DNA of 21,881 nt from JAAYZQ01 sp034428935. GTDB taxonomy: Bacteria > Chloroflexota > Anaerolineae > JAAYZQ01. Position numbers and translations under genes: made by a program. The stretch spans positions 1 through 21,881 of the forward strand of contig DAOUHB010000092.1 of NCBI GenBank assembly GCA_034428935.1. The letters are read 5' to 3'. The notes under the pieces are model-generated. The model was not told the DNA's origin. It made no database searches and was given only the letters and a program-made list of their open reading frames with translations. Positions 6,453-14,421 of the stretch are shown piece after piece (positions within the stretch are counted from its first letter, which is position 1; each line of letters begins with the position of its first letter).

Positions 6453-7967
6453 TCAGGAATCAGGCCCCCATTTCAGCAGGCGCAGCCCTTCCAGGCGCAG
6501 CAGCTCGGGAATGATCGCCCGGTAGACCCGGCAGTAAGGCGAGGGTCCGGCATCCAGCCGCGAGAGCAGGGGGCAGCCGCCGGCGCACCAATAGCGCCAT
6601 TCACACTGGCCGCAGCCCGGTCGCTCGTCCACGGCCATGGCCCGCCAGGCTCCCGCCGCCATGCGGATGGCTGACAATGGATCGTCCCTGCCGATCCGGC
6701 CCACGATGCGCCCGCCGTCCAGCTCCATGTGGCAGCTGGCCAGGCGGCCCTCCGGGTCGATGGCCACGTAGCTCTTGCCGGCCCCGCAGGCGTGGAGGTG
6801 GCCCGCGGCCAGCGAGCAGCGATCCAGCAGGCCGGCCACCAGGCTCTCGCGGGGCAGCCGCTCTTCGACGGCCGCCAGCGCTGCCCGCACGCCGGCGATG
6901 AGGTCTTTCTCGCCGGGCTGCAGCGACGACGACCCAGATCTGCCGCTTGGCCGGTAAAAGTTTAGGTTGAAGGGCAGACCGCGATCCATGACAAGCTCTA
7001 CCACCTCGCGCAGGGCATGCGCGTTGTGAGCGGTGACTGTGACCGACACGTGGGGCCGCATTCCCAGCGAGAGCGCCAGGTCCAGGGAGCGCAGTGCGCG
7101 CTCAAAGCTGCCCGCGCCCCGCTGCCCGTCGTGCACCGGGCCGACGCCATCCAGCGACACCGACAGGCCGATGCCGGCCCCCCGCAGCGCCTCCAGGGTC
7201 GCCACGGGCAGGTTCACGCCGTTGGTCAGCAGCACCTCGCGGAGGGCGAGCCCGTGACGCTCTGCCCGGGTCAGGGCCTCGCCGTGGGCCGCCAACACCG
7301 CCGGCAGGTTTAGGCTGGGCTCACCCCCGGCGTACTTGAGCTTCAGGGCTCGCAGCCCGTGCCTCGCCGCCGACCGGCATAGCGCCTCGACCGTGGCCCG
7401 GGCCGTGGCCTCGTCCATTTCCTCCTCGCCGCGGCCTGCGTAGCAGTAGGTGCAATGCAGGTTGCAGCGGCGGGTGACGTGCAGCCACGCCGTGAGCGTC
7501 TGCGGCGGCGCCACGGCGGCGGCCGCGGTTTCTCCAGCCCGCGAGATGAGGCCCACCCCAGCCATCTCTCCGGCCAGGCGGACTGCCTCTACTCTGCCCG
7601 GCATCGGCAGGCCATGGGACGCCCGCGGCACAGGACGCGGGTAGGCAAAGGCGTCGAGGAGGCGGCTCGCCGACCCATTGAGCACAACCACCCCGGCTCC
7701 CACCACCGGGGCAAAGGCTACCTCGTGGCCACCAGACAGGGGCGCCCGGTACAGCCCCGGCGTCTGCTGCCAGAGGCCGCTGGGCGCCGAATTGTGCCGG
7801 TCGGGGACCGACGCCGCCTCCGGGCAGGCGCAGTCGCTCTCGGGCACATCGGCCGGCGACGCCCGCCACAACTGCGCAGAAAAACGGTCCGGCTCGGGGC
7901 AGGCACAGTCGCCTTCGGGAGCGTCCCCGGGCTTTGCAGTCATCAAAACCGGCTTCTCGTCCGCCAT
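6453..7967 (-). CDS. Radical SAM/SPASM peptide maturase with RRE-like domain and duplicated CAC N-terminus
   Basis: A 504-residue protein. The radical SAM core begins at C168-x3-C172-x2-C175 (RRCNLHCTYCY), with GGEP at 214-217. The C-terminal SPASM region has C384, C394, C412, C452, C455, C461, C465 and C479, enough for two auxiliary Fe-S clusters, and includes CGQCEWRYWCAGGC. Residues about 68-145 (GVVVLNGSASRLLDAF, ending GVGLIS) resemble a PqqD-like RiPP recognition element. Before it, residues 15-66 contain two related units, each with Pro-Glu-x-Asp-Cys-Ala-Cys-Pro-Glu (Cys21/23 and Cys46/48) followed by PDR and ending in Leu-Trp. Such SPASM enzymes install thioether, C-C or related bonds in ribosomal peptides; no separate precursor gene is visible nearby. 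ATG start with GGGAGGA inside the end of the GNAT gene, 3 nt away. Last gene of the island, ended by the terminator at 6389-6429. Confidence 0.9.
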   Translation of the reverse strand: MADEKPVLMTAKPGDAPEGDCACPEPDRFSAQLWRASPADVPESDCACPEAASVPDRHNSAPSGLWQQTPGLYRAPLSGGHEVAFAPVVGAGVVVLNGSASRLLDAFAYPRPVPRASHGLPMPGRVEAVRLAGEMAGVGLISRAGETAAAAVAPPQTLTAWLHVTRRCNLHCTYCYAGRGEEEMDEATARATVEALCRSAARHGLRALKLKYAGGEPSLNLPAVLAAHGEALTRAERHGLALREVLLTNGVNLPVATLEALRGAGIGLSVSLDGVGPVHDGQRGAGSFERALRSLDLALSLGMRPHVSVTVTAHNAHALREVVELVMDRGLPFNLNFYRPSGRSGSSSLQPGEKDLIAGVRAALAAVEERLPRESLVAGLLDRCSLAAGHLHACGAGKSYVAIDPEGRLASCHMELDGGRIVGRIGRDDPLSAIRMAAGAWRAMAVDERPGCGQCEWRYWCAGGCPLLSRLDAGPSPYCRVYRAIIPELLRLEGLRLLKWGPDS

Positions 7968-7970
7968 GAT

Positions 7971-8450
7971 TTATCCTCCCGGCACCTCGAGCCGGCGTGC
8001 CATGTCCAGCCAGCTGTCCGCGCCTTGACCTGTACAGGTGAATCCAAAGGTTTCAAATAACCGTCTTGCCGTCCAGTTGTCCTGGTGGGTCGTGAGTACA
8101 ACATGGCCGATCCTGTGGGCCAGCGCCCAGTCCAGGGCCCGGCCCACCATCTCCTGGCCCAGGCCCTGGCCGCGGTAGGCGGGCAGCAGCCCGATGCCCA
8201 GCTCAAAATTGTCGGAAGGCTTCGGGTAGTCACGGGGAAAGAGCCGGCACCAGCCCCCCACGCGGCCGCCGTCTCTTGCCACGAGCAGCAGGTGGTGGGG
8301 GAGGTCCGGCACCTCCAGGGCATGCTGCCAGGCGAGCGACGGCTCAAAGTGGGTCGTCTGCATCCAGCCACCCTCGCCGCACACCTCGTCGATGGCCTGG
8401 ACCAGCGACTCCCGGTCGACGCCAGAGAAAAGCGATACGACGACGGCCAC
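7971..8450 (-). CDS. GNAT-family N-acetyltransferase
   Basis: A 159-residue single-domain protein of usual GNAT length. The acetyl-CoA pyrophosphate loop (motif A) is LGIGLLPAYRGQGLGQEMV, with Arg-Gly-Gln-Gly-Leu-Gly, at about 85-103. Motif B follows as NWTARRLFETFGF near 125-137. The N-terminal part carries the expected strand-helix elements plus Trp-rich stretches. It would transfer an acyl group from acyl-CoA to an amine; the substrate cannot be read from sequence. The GTG start at 8450 shares its first G with the TAG stop of the large STAND gene, and the radical SAM gene starts 3 nt after its stop, so all three should be translated in a coupled way. It could modify a peptide or be a co-regulated resistance or self-protection enzyme. 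Confidence 0.88.
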   Translation of the reverse strand: MAVVVSLFSGVDRESLVQAIDEVCGEGGWMQTTHFEPSLAWQHALEVPDLPHHLLLVARDGGRVGGWCRLFPRDYPKPSDNFELGIGLLPAYRGQGLGQEMVGRALDWALAHRIGHVVLTTHQDNWTARRLFETFGFTCTGQGADSWLDMARRLEVPGG

Positions 8451-11400
8451 TATTGGCCCCCTTTGAGCTCGGCCAACGGGCCAAAGTTCTCTTCCAGGAA
8501 GTAGCGCATACGCGGCCGGGCCGGCCCCTGGACCGTGGCTGGGCGGCTCTCTAGATCATACTTGAGAGCCGTAGCTCTGACACCATGGTATATAACATGG
8601 AACTCCGCAACGTTGGCACCGTGGAACTGCCTGTATATCGTGTCCTTGGCCCGGCGTAGTTCCCGATAGTCGTCGGCAAAAAGCTCGGCGTAGGCCAGGC
8701 TCAACGTGAAGTGCTCGCTGACCCTGGATAGCAGGCCTTCGTCGCGAACTGGCCTGGTCCCTGGCGGCGCGGCCTTATTGTAGTCTCGCATGGCCATCTC
8801 GCCACGGAGGGTGTGTATCTTGCTGAGTTGTACCCACAAGGGGGTAATGGGGTCTTCAACGTGTGGCAATCCTTTCCCCTCAAAGATGCAGTAGCCCTGG
8901 GGAATAACAGCTTCGGCGCTGCGGAGCGATTCTTCGACCCTCTCATCTTCACAACCGGCGCGGTAGTACAAGCTGGCCAGGTTCACGAAGGCATCCACCT
9001 GGCGGGAGTTGAACGTCGAGCCGGCTGCTTCGGCAGCCTCCTCTAGAGCCGTCTTCGCCCTGGAAATCAGCCCCTCCCGAATCAAATCATGTCCTGCTTC
9101 GGTCGGAGATATCAGTAATGCCCAATTGCGATAGGCACAACCCAACTCGATAAGCGCATCAACCAGTCGCAGTGGTTCTGATACTTGGCGGCGGAAGATG
9201 TCCACTGCCTGCTGCGCGTGCTTGCTCGCCTCTGAAAGATCCGCAATGCGCTGCTCGACGGAATACAAGTTTTCCAGCTCGGCCCTGCGGCGATGTGCCT
9301 CCGCCAGAGCCGTCAGGGCCAGGCCGATACCGCGCGGCATCTCCAGGTCGCGAAAGATGGCCAGAGCTTGCTCGCAATGAACGCGGCCACGGTGCGGCTG
9401 GTCGTTCTTGACTTCCACCAATCCCAAGGTATTGAGGCTGAGGGCGATGGGATAGCGATAGGAAAGCTTCACTCGCATGTCCAGGCCATCTTGGGTATAG
9501 CGCAGGGCGCGTAAGAACTTGCCGGCCTCGGCTTGGGCAAAGCCCAGGTTATTCAGCACCTCAGCGTGGTCAGCCTCACGCTTTAGCTCGCGCCAGAGAG
9601 GCAAAGCGCTTCGATAATTCTCGGCTGCGGCCTGGTACCTACCCTGTGCGCGCAGCAAGTATCCCAGCGCGAAGTAGGCTTGGGCAAGCAGCACTTTGCG
9701 TTGCCGGTCTTCAAACTCGGAATCGGTCACAAGATGTTGTAAGACATAAAGGGCCTTTCTCAGACTCTTTTCGGCCGGAGGGTGTTCCTTCCCCAAGAAT
9801 GCGTCAGCCCAGCCCTCGATGATGTCCAACTCCGCCCAAGCAAGGCTTGCATCTGCGTCTGTGCCGAGGAAGTCGGGATCCACTTCGCGCATATGATGGA
9901 TCAGTGCCTTTGCTTCATCCAACTCATGGGCGTACACGGCTCGCCAGCCCCATCGGAGCGCCGAGTCGCGCTCTATTACGTCCCGCCGCAGCCCCCCGAG
10001 CTCCGATTGCCCCTTGAAATTGTCCTGCACAAAAGCAAAGATCTGGTCTCGGAGCTGCATGTCCAGGCTATCGTTGCGCGAGGTCACGGCTGCCTGCGCA
10101 TATTCCGCATATTGATGAAAGCCGCTCAGAGGATTCAGCCGCAAGCGGTAGAATACTTCCTCAACACGAAGGTCATCTAGAAGCCCGAGGGCCGCAGCGA
10201 GCTCCTGAGCATCAGTCGATCTCCCACTCGAAGTAGTACTCGAGTGTTGCTTAACCAATAACTCGCGAACCCTTGTCTCCTGGGCCAGGATCTTTTCGCT
10301 GTAGTACTCGATAATCGCCTGATAAACACCTCTCGCTCGCTTGGGCATGGTCTCCAGAACATGTTCCTGCATCAAGGCATACATTTCATCATGCAAGAAC
10401 ACCCGGCTATCTGGCTGGCGGACCTTAATAAACGATAGGCCACTCCGGGGATTGGCAAGCATCTTCAGGACATCTGCCGCTTTGTCAGATGTCATTCCAG
10501 ACACCCTGCTCAACAACTCGGCGTCCATGCCCATGGGCGCCCAGGCCAGGTTGATAATAGTTTCGTCAGCTCCCCGCCCCGTCTCGCGTAACAGGCGGAC
10601 TACCTCACCCTTCACCCGTTCCCGCCTGACATCAACCTCCTCTTTTGACAACGCGTCTGCTTCATCCGCCGTGATCTTGACCTCCGGAAGCAACCGTGCG
10701 GTAGCCAAATAGTAATCGATGATCAGTGCCAGGGTAATGGGCCGGCCCCCGGTCAGGGTATAGATCACACGGCGACTATCGTCCGAGATGGAGTCCAACC
10801 GTTGGACGGCGAGGGCATTCCTGTCCTTCTTGGCGGTTTCGCGGACTGCTTCCAGGTACTGAAGGGTTTCTTCAAAGTCGAAATCGCGCATTACGGGCGC
10901 TCGAAATCCTGCGCCGGCAGCCTTCTGAAGGTCAGCCATGAACGTTTCATACGGCCGCTTTCGCGGCCTGCCACAGATTAGGATAACCGAGTTCCGCATT
11001 TTGGGAAGCCATCGAGTAAGCAGCCAGGGGCGGACGCCCATGGCTTCCTGACCCAATCCTAGCCTTTTCTGAACGTGATCGGTCTCGTAGCTCAGTTTCT
11101 CAGCCGTGTCAAGGACAAGCACCAACCGCTTCTCCTCGCCCAACGCCTCGCAGCCTTCCAGAAAAGACGTCTTCATCTCGGCAGATGCACTCAGAAGATC
11201 ATTGAGTGCACTGTATGTGTGCGCCTTGGCCTCCTGTAGCCGCCGTCGCTGCTCATAGTAAGCGTCAAAATATCCACTCCCTGGTCGCAGCGCGTCAACC
11301 AAAGCCGCCATGAACCCATCTATGCTTCGTGCCTGGTGATGATAAAAGTCCACTTCATGACGCGCCGCCAGCAAGTCCGGCCTTGCCCATTCCCCGCCCT

Positions 11401-11593
11401 TTCGACAACGGCGTAACACCTCCCGAGCCAGGAAGGTCTTGCCCATTCCGCCGTCCGCCTCCAGGTAAAGGACATAGGTTTTGCCGGATGTGTCACGGAT
11501 GGCCTGCTCGACTTCGTCCAAAATGTCCGTCCGGTTCACCAGCCGGGTCACCCGGGCACCGGCGTAGGCTGTGACGATGTCCTTATCGACCAT
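8450..11593 (-). CDS. STAND-type AAA+ NTPase with C-terminal TPR-like helical repeats
   Basis: A 1047-residue protein. The P-loop is LEADGGMGKT (about 44-53) and the Walker B strand is RLVLVLDTAE (156-165). The ATPase module, with a likely winged helix, extends to about 430 (FLHDEMYALMQEHV resembles the end of a STAND winged-helix region). From about 600 to 950 there are tetratricopeptide-like repeats, for example AYFALGYLLRAQGRYQAAAE and VLNNLGFAQAEAGKFLRALR. In this class the repeats sense or bind a partner while nucleotide exchange drives oligomerisation; no effector domain is visible here, so the effector may be a neighbour. The ATG lies inside the end of the 370-residue ATPase gene (11-bp overlap), and the GNAT gene starts on its stop codon. 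Base composition is visibly more A/T-rich than in the flanking genes. Confidence 0.88.
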   Translation of the reverse strand: MVDKDIVTAYAGARVTRLVNRTDILDEVEQAIRDTSGKTYVLYLEADGGMGKTFLAREVLRRCRKGGEWARPDLLAARHEVDFYHHQARSIDGFMAALVDALRPGSGYFDAYYEQRRRLQEAKAHTYSALNDLLSASAEMKTSFLEGCEALGEEKRLVLVLDTAEKLSYETDHVQKRLGLGQEAMGVRPWLLTRWLPKMRNSVILICGRPRKRPYETFMADLQKAAGAGFRAPVMRDFDFEETLQYLEAVRETAKKDRNALAVQRLDSISDDSRRVIYTLTGGRPITLALIIDYYLATARLLPEVKITADEADALSKEEVDVRRERVKGEVVRLLRETGRGADETIINLAWAPMGMDAELLSRVSGMTSDKAADVLKMLANPRSGLSFIKVRQPDSRVFLHDEMYALMQEHVLETMPKRARGVYQAIIEYYSEKILAQETRVRELLVKQHSSTTSSGRSTDAQELAAALGLLDDLRVEEVFYRLRLNPLSGFHQYAEYAQAAVTSRNDSLDMQLRDQIFAFVQDNFKGQSELGGLRRDVIERDSALRWGWRAVYAHELDEAKALIHHMREVDPDFLGTDADASLAWAELDIIEGWADAFLGKEHPPAEKSLRKALYVLQHLVTDSEFEDRQRKVLLAQAYFALGYLLRAQGRYQAAAENYRSALPLWRELKREADHAEVLNNLGFAQAEAGKFLRALRYTQDGLDMRVKLSYRYPIALSLNTLGLVEVKNDQPHRGRVHCEQALAIFRDLEMPRGIGLALTALAEAHRRRAELENLYSVEQRIADLSEASKHAQQAVDIFRRQVSEPLRLVDALIELGCAYRNWALLISPTEAGHDLIREGLISRAKTALEEAAEAAGSTFNSRQVDAFVNLASLYYRAGCEDERVEESLRSAEAVIPQGYCIFEGKGLPHVEDPITPLWVQLSKIHTLRGEMAMRDYNKAAPPGTRPVRDEGLLSRVSEHFTLSLAYAELFADDYRELRRAKDTIYRQFHGANVAEFHVIYHGVRATALKYDLESRPATVQGPARPRMRYFLEENFGPLAELKGGQ

Positions 11594-12695
11594 TTTCCTC
11601 TCCTTCCTTCCGGCTACCCGGCAGCACAGGTGAGGGCAGAGGCCAACCGGCTTCTCTCAAGCAACTCGAGTGGTATGCCTTCTCCTCTTGCCATTGCCTG
11701 GTCTGGGGTTGGTAAATTGAAAACTCGTCATACACTTCGTAGGCAACTTGATGCAGTTTGGCCCACAGCTCAGGAGCGAAGGTATGGAGCCACCCGACCA
11801 TCACTTGTCGCAAGGGCTCATCGATGACATAGGCACGATGCTCAGGCATATACCTGGCGAGCGTGCTATCAACAAGGACTCTTGCCAGATCCCGGCATGC
11901 TTCATGGTTCCATTCGCGCTTGGCGAACTCGGCCGAATACGCCTTCAGCAAAGGAGCCATTCTATCCTCGTTGAAGGACCGCAACACCGACAGCGCCTCA
12001 AACTGGTGTCGCAGCTTGCCATTGATCCCCTCCAACAAGATGTCTATGCAGCGTCCCAAAGGTTCAAGGCCGGCCTGTCGGCTGGCGACGAGCAAGTAGC
12101 TGACCCATGGAAATCCCCCACCCATCTTCAAGACCTCATCCAGATCCACAATAGCGTCAGGCACCTGCTTCCGGATGAGAGCCTCCAGGTCATCGCGTTC
12201 TTCGAAGGGATTCAGGACCAAGTCCTCTGAGCTTTGATCAATCTGAGGGACTCCCCAAAAGTGTCCTTCGCCCCGCTCGGTCAAGATCACAAGCACTCGA
12301 ATGTCGGTGACCAAGCGACCAAGGACCCGGTTGCCAAATTCCTTCAGCATCTCATTGGTTGCCCCGTCAACGTCGAGCAGTAGCAGCAGCGGGCGCGGTT
12401 GCCGGACAAGAGCTCGGCGCAGTTCTTGGACGTGATGCTCCCGCTTCAACTCCTGATAGCAGGGGTGGATCCCGTTCTCGGGCGCTAATCGCTCCAACTC
12501 CTTCAGCAGCCACGTCTTGCCGCCACCCCGGGACCCGCGACAAACAAGGACCCGCCGCCTCTCCAACTTGCCATTGGCGATGCGACGGGCCTTGCCGAGC
12601 ACTTCTTTCAGTTCCTGCTCTCGGTCTACAAAATACTCGTGTCGATATTCCAGTTTGACAGGATGTTTGACAGGATCTTTCGTGGTGCCGTGCAT
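11583..12695 (-). CDS. P-loop ATPase, partner of the TPR STAND protein
   Basis: A 370-residue protein. FVDREQELKEVL near residue 22 resembles the box preceding the P-loop in STAND/Orc-like AAA+ ATPases. The P-loop is GSRGGGKT (54-61) and Walker B is PLLLLLDVDG (102-111). An arginine-bearing strand (VLVILTERGEG) may be sensor 1. The remainder is helical with a winged-helix-like stretch, then a low-complexity basic/acidic tail. There is no obvious effector or repeat sensor. ATG start after GGGGAGAGGA. The last 11 bp overlap the next gene, a sign that the two ATPases are made in fixed proportion and may form a complex. I do not recognise a named family. Confidence 0.85.
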   Translation of the reverse strand: MHGTTKDPVKHPVKLEYRHEYFVDREQELKEVLGKARRIANGKLERRRVLVCRGSRGGGKTWLLKELERLAPENGIHPCYQELKREHHVQELRRALVRQPRPLLLLLDVDGATNEMLKEFGNRVLGRLVTDIRVLVILTERGEGHFWGVPQIDQSSEDLVLNPFEERDDLEALIRKQVPDAIVDLDEVLKMGGGFPWVSYLLVASRQAGLEPLGRCIDILLEGINGKLRHQFEALSVLRSFNEDRMAPLLKAYSAEFAKREWNHEACRDLARVLVDSTLARYMPEHRAYVIDEPLRQVMVGWLHTFAPELWAKLHQVAYEVYDEFSIYQPQTRQWQEEKAYHSSCLREAGWPLPSPVLPGSRKEGEENGR

Positions 12696-12703
12696 TCCTC
12701 TCC

Positions 12704-12721
12704 CCTCCCGGCGCCGGGAGG
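12704..12721. repeat. Perfect 18-bp palindrome upstream of the 370-residue ATPase gene
   Basis: An uninterrupted self-complementary sequence centred on GGCGCC lies 8 nt upstream of the ATG at 12695 and abuts its ribosome site. It could be an operator or a short leader structure affecting translation. It may also be chance in such GC-rich DNA. The remainder of 12722-12851 shows no promoter I can support, so the gene may be read from the 14325 promoter. Confidence 0.45.
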
Positions 12722-12851
12722 CAGGGACACCCGTGGCCTGGAAGACCAGTTGTCTTGGGCTGCCTCGCCCGGCCTGCGTGTGCTGAGTTCAACGGCGTGC
12801 AGAACCCGGTCGCCGCGGCGCCGCCCTCCTCGGGCCGCACCCCGGCGGCCA

Positions 12852-14135
12852 TCAGGGGGAGAAGCGCCTCGGCTGCCTGCGATACCAACGGATCGCAGCC
12901 TGCACGTCCTGGGGCTCCAGCCGACTTTCTTGGCTGCCGGCCCGGACGTGCTCTTCGATCACCCGGTTCACCAGGACGAGAAGCTCGCGTGGAGTGGGAG
13001 AAGGAGGGATCGCCCGCAACAGTTCTTCTTCGACTTCCACGAGGCCTGGAGTGCTCAGGGAAGGGGCGTTCAACCTGCCAATCCTCCCCCCGCTGGCTGC
13101 GAGCAGCCGCCGGTGGAGAACCTCCGCACAAGAACTTGAATCCCACCGAATAATAGCAGATTTTACGTCTTTTGTCAATTCCCGGGAGAGGGGTTTTCGC
13201 AGCTCCTGGGGAAGAAAGAGCTTCAAATAGACGCTTCTGGCAGCCCATGCTTCAGACTGGCGCAGGAGCGGCGTGAGGACTGCCATCGCCCTCTGCGCGT
13301 CGTGCCGGGTTTCGACCCAGGCATCGATGCCGTCAAGCAAAAGGTAGACGCTGGTAAAACCTAGCACTCCTCCCAATACCTTCAGCAGAGACTCGAAGCG
13401 CTCGCCGGCGGGCGGCACATCCCGCGATTCAGGGAGCTCGTCCAGGGCGTCGCATACTGCCTCTATGGCGTCGGGCTCCGGGGGATCCGTCAGCCGGGCG
13501 GCGGAGGCGTCGTGGCCTTCGACGAGGGGCGTCAATTCACCCGCCCGCCGCAACTGGGTCAGGAACCGGGCCACCAGGCCGGGGTCGTTCTGATCCAGCA
13601 CCCGGCGCACCGATTGGCGGCCCTCCGGCCCAATGTCCAGGAGGCGCTCGGGCCGGTAGACGACCATGAGCAACAACTCGCGAGCCGCGTTACTCAGGAT
13701 GGGCTCCAGGTGCTCCTCCAGGGTCGTTGCGTCGGGCTCGGGCGCGATGTAGGGGATGGCAAACACCTGGCGGCCATCCTCGCCCACGCGGCATGCCCAG
13801 GACAGGCGAACACGAAACGCGCTTTTGCCCCCTCCCGCGGGGGCATAAACGATGGTGGGTTGGTCTTGCCACAGGAGGTCAAAGACGTCGTGGCGTACGA
13901 GGTAGCGGCTCAGTTCCGGGTCGCTCCCGGCCTCGAGGGCTTCGAAGGGATTGCTATCCCCCAGGTTTGCCCAGCGTAGCCAATCTAGGACTCCCAACTG
14001 GAGCCTTTCGGGATCTGGTCTTCTGACGCCGGAGGAATGACCCCCAGAACCTGACGACGGAGCGCACCAAATCGCGGACAAGCTCGTCCGTGCATCGCCC
14101 GCGGGGAGGCTTTGGTACGAGTTGGTAGTTATCAC
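12852..14135 (-). CDS. P-loop ATPase (STAND/AAA-like)
   Basis: A 427-residue protein. The P-loop is APAGGGKS (98-105) and Walker B is SVYLLLDGID (262-271), with a following sensor-like strand (VYLKLFLPQEL). The region from residue 44 (ERLQLGVLDWLRWANLGDSN, then PFEALEAGSD) looks like the conserved lead-in of this ATPase type; the first 40 residues are Ser/Gly-rich and unlike the rest, so the true N-terminus may differ. The C-terminal helices (TPRELLVLVNRVIEEHV) look like an AAA+ lid. No effector or sensor repeats are present. GTG start preceded by GGAAGGAGAAGA. The promoter at 14325-14330 gives a leader of about 180 nt. The next ATPase gene starts 156 nt downstream. Confidence 0.8.
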   Translation of the reverse strand: MITTNSYQSLPAGDARTSLSAIWCAPSSGSGGHSSGVRRPDPERLQLGVLDWLRWANLGDSNPFEALEAGSDPELSRYLVRHDVFDLLWQDQPTIVYAPAGGGKSAFRVRLSWACRVGEDGRQVFAIPYIAPEPDATTLEEHLEPILSNAARELLLMVVYRPERLLDIGPEGRQSVRRVLDQNDPGLVARFLTQLRRAGELTPLVEGHDASAARLTDPPEPDAIEAVCDALDELPESRDVPPAGERFESLLKVLGGVLGFTSVYLLLDGIDAWVETRHDAQRAMAVLTPLLRQSEAWAARSVYLKLFLPQELRKPLSRELTKDVKSAIIRWDSSSCAEVLHRRLLAASGGRIGRLNAPSLSTPGLVEVEEELLRAIPPSPTPRELLVLVNRVIEEHVRAGSQESRLEPQDVQAAIRWYRRQPRRFSP

Positions 14136-14324
14136 TCTTCTCCTTCCGTGCCGGTGGCCTGCCCGTGATCAGGCATGCGTGGTGGCTGCCGCCAGTGCCA
14201 GCCCGAACAGGAGAAAGCAGGATGCTCGTCTGAACCTTTTGCCGCATCCGAGGGCCGCTCCGCCTGTCCTGCAATCAGTAGGGGCACCCCAGCCCCACCC
14301 CGGCAAGATATACAGTTTATCTCA

Positions 14325-14347
14325 ATTATACGCTGAAACTCGCGCCA
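14325..14347 (-). promoter_or_regulatory. Promoter for the 427-residue ATPase and probably the downstream genes
   Basis: The minus strand has a perfect TATAAT (14325-14330) but no good -35 at 16-18 nt. A GTTTGGCGC element lies 11 nt upstream of the -10, closely matching the GTTTGCGC upstream of the NYN promoter. With the phased repeats behind it, this looks like an activator-dependent promoter. Confidence 0.6.
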
Positions 14348-14421
14348 AACTCTCTCTATTCTGGCACGAGTCTGGCAGGGAACTGGCACCAAGCTGGCGC
14401 CAAGCTCACAGACACCTCACC
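14339..14421 (-). promoter_or_regulatory. 11-bp-phased direct-repeat operator array
   Basis: Read on the plus strand, CTGGC cores have their T at 14362, 14373, 14384 and 14395. CTCAC-type cores follow at 14406 and 14417, and a CTCGCGCC variant lies on the same phase at 14340. All steps are 11 bp (one slot, 14351, is empty). The 14384-14421 part matches the 6353-6390 array unit for unit. Direct repeats at 11 bp are typical sites for OmpR/PhoB/SARP-type winged helices. Confidence 0.65.

Noticed and set aside
12367..13248. 293-codon minus-strand frame spanning the gap between two ATPase genes
   Set aside because: Overlaps both ATPases out of frame, is Arg/Pro/Ala-rich, and has no ribosome site or recognisable motif.
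14361..14377. Possible sigma-54 promoter (TGGCAC followed by TGGCA)
   Set aside because: The -12 element does not match TTGCA, the core recurs every 11 bp through the whole array, and it points away from the downstream gene. A phased operator explains it better.
14132..14392. 86-codon minus-strand frame ending on the start of the 427-residue ATPase (GTGA overlap)
   Set aside because: It begins at a TTG inside the phased operator and upstream of the TATAAT, so it could not be fully on the predicted transcript, and the protein looks random. A short leader peptide from a later start cannot be excluded.
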